Source: Anaerolinea sp. (GTDB lineage Bacteria; Chloroflexota; Anaerolineae; JAAEKA01). Taken from it: a DNA stretch of 8,448 nt. The DNA lies in NCBI GenBank assembly GCA_014879765.1, contig JACSRL010000122.1, positions 1 to 8,448 of the forward strand, written 5' to 3'. The first letter of the stretch is position 1; every line of letters begins with the position of its first letter. A model generated the notes under the pieces. It saw only the letters and a program-made list of their open reading frames with translations. It was not told where the DNA came from and did no database searches. A program made the translations under genes and the position numbers. Of the stretch, positions 6,957 to 8,448 are shown piece by piece.

Positions 6957-7111
6957 CAGTTGACAGTGAGCAGTTGGCAGTGAACAGTGAACAGTAAACA
7001 GTTGACAGTGAACAGTAAACAGACCTGCATTTCTGTTCACTGATCACTGTTCACTGACCACCGTTCACTCTGATCGCTGATCACTGTTCACTGTTCACCG
7101 ATCACTGACCA
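6957..7111. repeat. Heptamer array: nine CAGTGAA-type units, then ten inverted TGTTCAC-type units
   Basis: Left arm, 6957-7019: nine slip-free 7-bp units CAGTNRR (consensus CAGTGAA), then CAG. A short spacer of 11 nt follows. Right arm, 7034-7105: ten units of consensus YGWYCAC (TGTTCAC, TGATCAC, TGACCAC, CGTTCAC and similar), with one 2-nt slip (TC at 7069-7070), plus a partial unit to 7111. TGTTCAC is the reverse complement of GTGAACA, a rotation of the left-arm word, so the arms can pair as a long imperfect hairpin. The array occupies the whole gap, beginning one base after the hydratase stop and ending against the AAGGAGG Shine-Dalgarno of the next gene. No promoter is evident. Confidence 0.9.
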
Positions 7112-7117
7112 AGGAGG
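7111..7117 (+). promoter_or_regulatory. Strong ribosome binding site abutting the heptamer array
   Basis: AAGGAGG, 5 nt before the ATG at 7123, is a near-perfect anti-16S match and the strongest in the operon. It touches the last partial heptamer (7106-7111), so any long hairpin formed by the array would end directly beside it and could affect ribosome access. Confidence 0.75.
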
Positions 7118-7122
7118 CACCC

Positions 7123-8262
7123 ATGCACTTTGCCTTCACCGAAGAGCAAGCCATGTTCCGTGACATGTTCGCGGACTTTGCAGCCAAAGAGGTGGAGCCG
7201 CGCGCCGAGCACATGGCCGAGGACGAGGATGTGCCGGCCAGCCTGCTGAAAAAGGCCGCCATGCAGGGCTTTCTGGGCGCGTTGACGCCGGAAGACTACG
7301 GCGGCGCGGCGCTGGACCCCATGAGCTACATCCTCCTGCTGGAGGAGATCGCCAAATCGGACATGAGCACCGCCATGGTGCTGCACGTTCACAACAGCCT
7401 GGTCAGCCAGGCCATCCTGCTCTGCGGCAGCGAGGCGCAGAAGGAGGAATGGCTGCCCATGCTGGCCGAGGGCGCGGCCTTCGGCGCCTGGGCCCTGAAC
7501 GAGCCCGACTCCATCGCCCTGGGTTCGATGCAGGCCATGGCCAAGGCCGACGGCGCGGGCTATCTCCTGCACGGCACCAAGGCCTGGGTCTCCAACGCGG
7601 GCATCGCCGGGCTGTACGTGATCTTTGCCAACGCGCCGGAGGGCCCCACCGCCTTTCTCGTGCCGGCTGACGCCGCCGGGCTCAAGCGGGGCCATCGCGA
7701 CAAGACCCTGGGCATGCGCGGCGTGCAGATCCACCCCCTCTACCTGAACGACGTGGCTTTGCCGGCCGAAAACGTGCTGGGCAAGCCGGGCGGCGCGCAG
7801 GAGGTGCTGGACCAGGTGACTGACTTCTCGCGGCTCTCCATGGCGGCCATCGCGCTGGGCGGCGCGCAGCATGCGCTGGACCTGGGCGTGGCCTTTGCCA
7901 TCGACCGCAAGCAGTTCGGCAGCGAGATCGCGCTCAAGGGCGCGATCCAGGGCTACATCGCCGACTCGGCGCTGGAGATCGAGACGCTGCGCAGCCAGAT
8001 CTACCGCTGTGCGTCGCTGACCGAGCAGGGCAAGCTGGACCGCGAGGCGGCCGCCATCGCCAAGCTGTGGGCCAATCGCGTCGCCTACCAGGTGGGCAAC
8101 CGCATGATCCAGACCCACGGCGGCTACGGCTACATCCTGGACTACGCCATCGGCCGCGTCTTCCGCGACTGCCGCACCGTCGAGGGCATCGAGGGCACCA
8201 ACCGGTCGCAGCAGACAGCCATCGCCAAGAGTGTGCTGGCGGCGCATGGCTTTGCGGCGTGA
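7123..8262 (+). CDS. Acyl-CoA dehydrogenase (FAD-dependent)
   Basis: It introduces the trans-2 double bond into acyl-CoA and passes electrons to ETF. At 379 residues it has the usual three-part layout: N-terminal helices (about 1-118), middle beta domain (about 120-215) and C-terminal helical domain. The catalytic base is Glu357 in GIEGTN, the position equivalent to Glu376 of MCAD. Family signatures include DFSRLSMAAIALGGAQHAL, DRKQFG (261-266), and THGGYGYILDYAIGRVFRD (331-349). The active-site loop is unusual: ALNEPDSIALGSMQ (124-137) stands where most members have A/C-L-T-E-P-x-x-G-S-D, so Thr is replaced by Asn125 and the GSD triplet is absent; Ser157 replaces the Thr of WITN. Substrate length cannot be read from the sequence. 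It is the last gene of the operon in view, with AAGGAGG 5 nt upstream, and a tandem repeat starts right after its stop codon. Confidence 0.93.
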   Translation: MHFAFTEEQAMFRDMFADFAAKEVEPRAEHMAEDEDVPASLLKKAAMQGFLGALTPEDYGGAALDPMSYILLLEEIAKSDMSTAMVLHVHNSLVSQAILLCGSEAQKEEWLPMLAEGAAFGAWALNEPDSIALGSMQAMAKADGAGYLLHGTKAWVSNAGIAGLYVIFANAPEGPTAFLVPADAAGLKRGHRDKTLGMRGVQIHPLYLNDVALPAENVLGKPGGAQEVLDQVTDFSRLSMAAIALGGAQHALDLGVAFAIDRKQFGSEIALKGAIQGYIADSALEIETLRSQIYRCASLTEQGKLDREAAAIAKLWANRVAYQVGNRMIQTHGGYGYILDYAIGRVFRDCRTVEGIEGTNRSQQTAIAKSVLAAHGFAA

Positions 8263-8263
8263 C

Positions 8264-8448
8264 ACGTAATGCGTAACTCGTAACCCGGAGTCTGTGTATG
8301 TGATCTTTGGTTGCGTAATGCGTAACGAGTAATGCGTAACTCGTAACCCGGAGTCTGTGTATGTGATCTTTGGTTGCGTGATGCGTAACGAGTAATGCGT
8401 AACTCGTAACCCGAAGTCTGTGTATGTGATCTTTGGTTGCGTGATGCG
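8264..8448. repeat. 63-bp tandem repeat (9 x 7 bp), nearly three copies, continuing past the window
   Basis: Beginning two bases after the dehydrogenase stop, heptamers of type NNGTAAY (ACGTAAT, GCGTAAC, TCGTAAC) lead into a 28-nt element that starts CCGGAGTCTGTGTATGTG. The full period is five heptamers (GCGTRAT, GCGTAAC, GAGTAAT, GCGTAAC, TCGTAAC) plus the 28-nt element, 63 bp in all. The element starts at 8285, 8348 and 8411, exactly 63 apart, with only one or two base changes between copies. The same element (CCGGAATCTGTGCATGTG) and the same TCGTAAY-CCGG junction occur in the gap at 4641-4828, so these two arrays belong to one family. Confidence 0.92.

Noticed and set aside
7102..8265. 387-codon minus-strand frame opposite the acyl-CoA dehydrogenase
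   Set aside because: Mirror frame of the real gene with His/Gln/Val-rich composition and no start signal.
8264..8448. CRISPR array in the terminal repeat
   Set aside because: The whole 63-bp unit is conserved between copies, so there are no variable spacers; it is a plain tandem repeat.

Overview
The window most resembles a GC-rich, Chloroflexota-like bacterium (Anaerolineae or Caldilineae type). This is an inference from overall gene style, a beta-propeller lipoprotein, standalone beta-oxidation enzymes and repeat-filled gaps; there is no rRNA or other strong marker to confirm it.

Left part (1-2645), minus strand: the 5' two-thirds or so of a mismatch-repair mutL gene runs off the left edge. 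Its ATG sits exactly where transcription should begin below an extended -10 box, so a leaderless mRNA is predicted. Upstream of it on the same strand lies a gene of about 510 codons for a secreted lipoprotein with TolB/PD40-type beta-propeller repeats. Its base composition is clearly lower in GC than its flanks.

Middle (2646-3420): a gene-free divergent region of about 775 bp. It holds a nested inverted repeat (2747-2885), a good sigma70-type promoter facing right (TTGCCA, 17 nt, TACAAT; 3114-3142), and about 180 nt downstream a strong hairpin followed by TTTTGTTT that looks like an intrinsic terminator. A second, weaker hairpin plus T-run follows. The operon to the right therefore seems to have a structured, possibly attenuated leader.

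Right part (3421-8262), plus strand: four genes in a row encode the four core steps of acyl-CoA beta-oxidation, in the order thiolase, 3-hydroxyacyl-CoA dehydrogenase, enoyl-CoA hydratase and acyl-CoA dehydrogenase. All have good ribosome binding sites and intact catalytic residues. The dehydrogenase and hydratase, fused in E. coli FadB, are separate here. Together they could convert an acyl-CoA to acetyl-CoA and a shortened acyl-CoA, or run in reverse. No ETF or acyl-CoA ligase gene is visible.

The most unusual feature is what lies between these four genes. Every gap, and the stretch after the last gene, is filled with strictly 7-bp-periodic microrepeats. They start at or just after the stop codon, and in two gaps they run up to or close to the next Shine-Dalgarno. 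In three gaps a block of direct heptamers is followed by a block of inverted heptamers, so each gap could fold as a long imperfect hairpin. The heptamer words differ between gaps but share a GT(G/A)A(A)C core. The last array is a 63-bp (9 x 7) tandem repeat that runs off the right edge.
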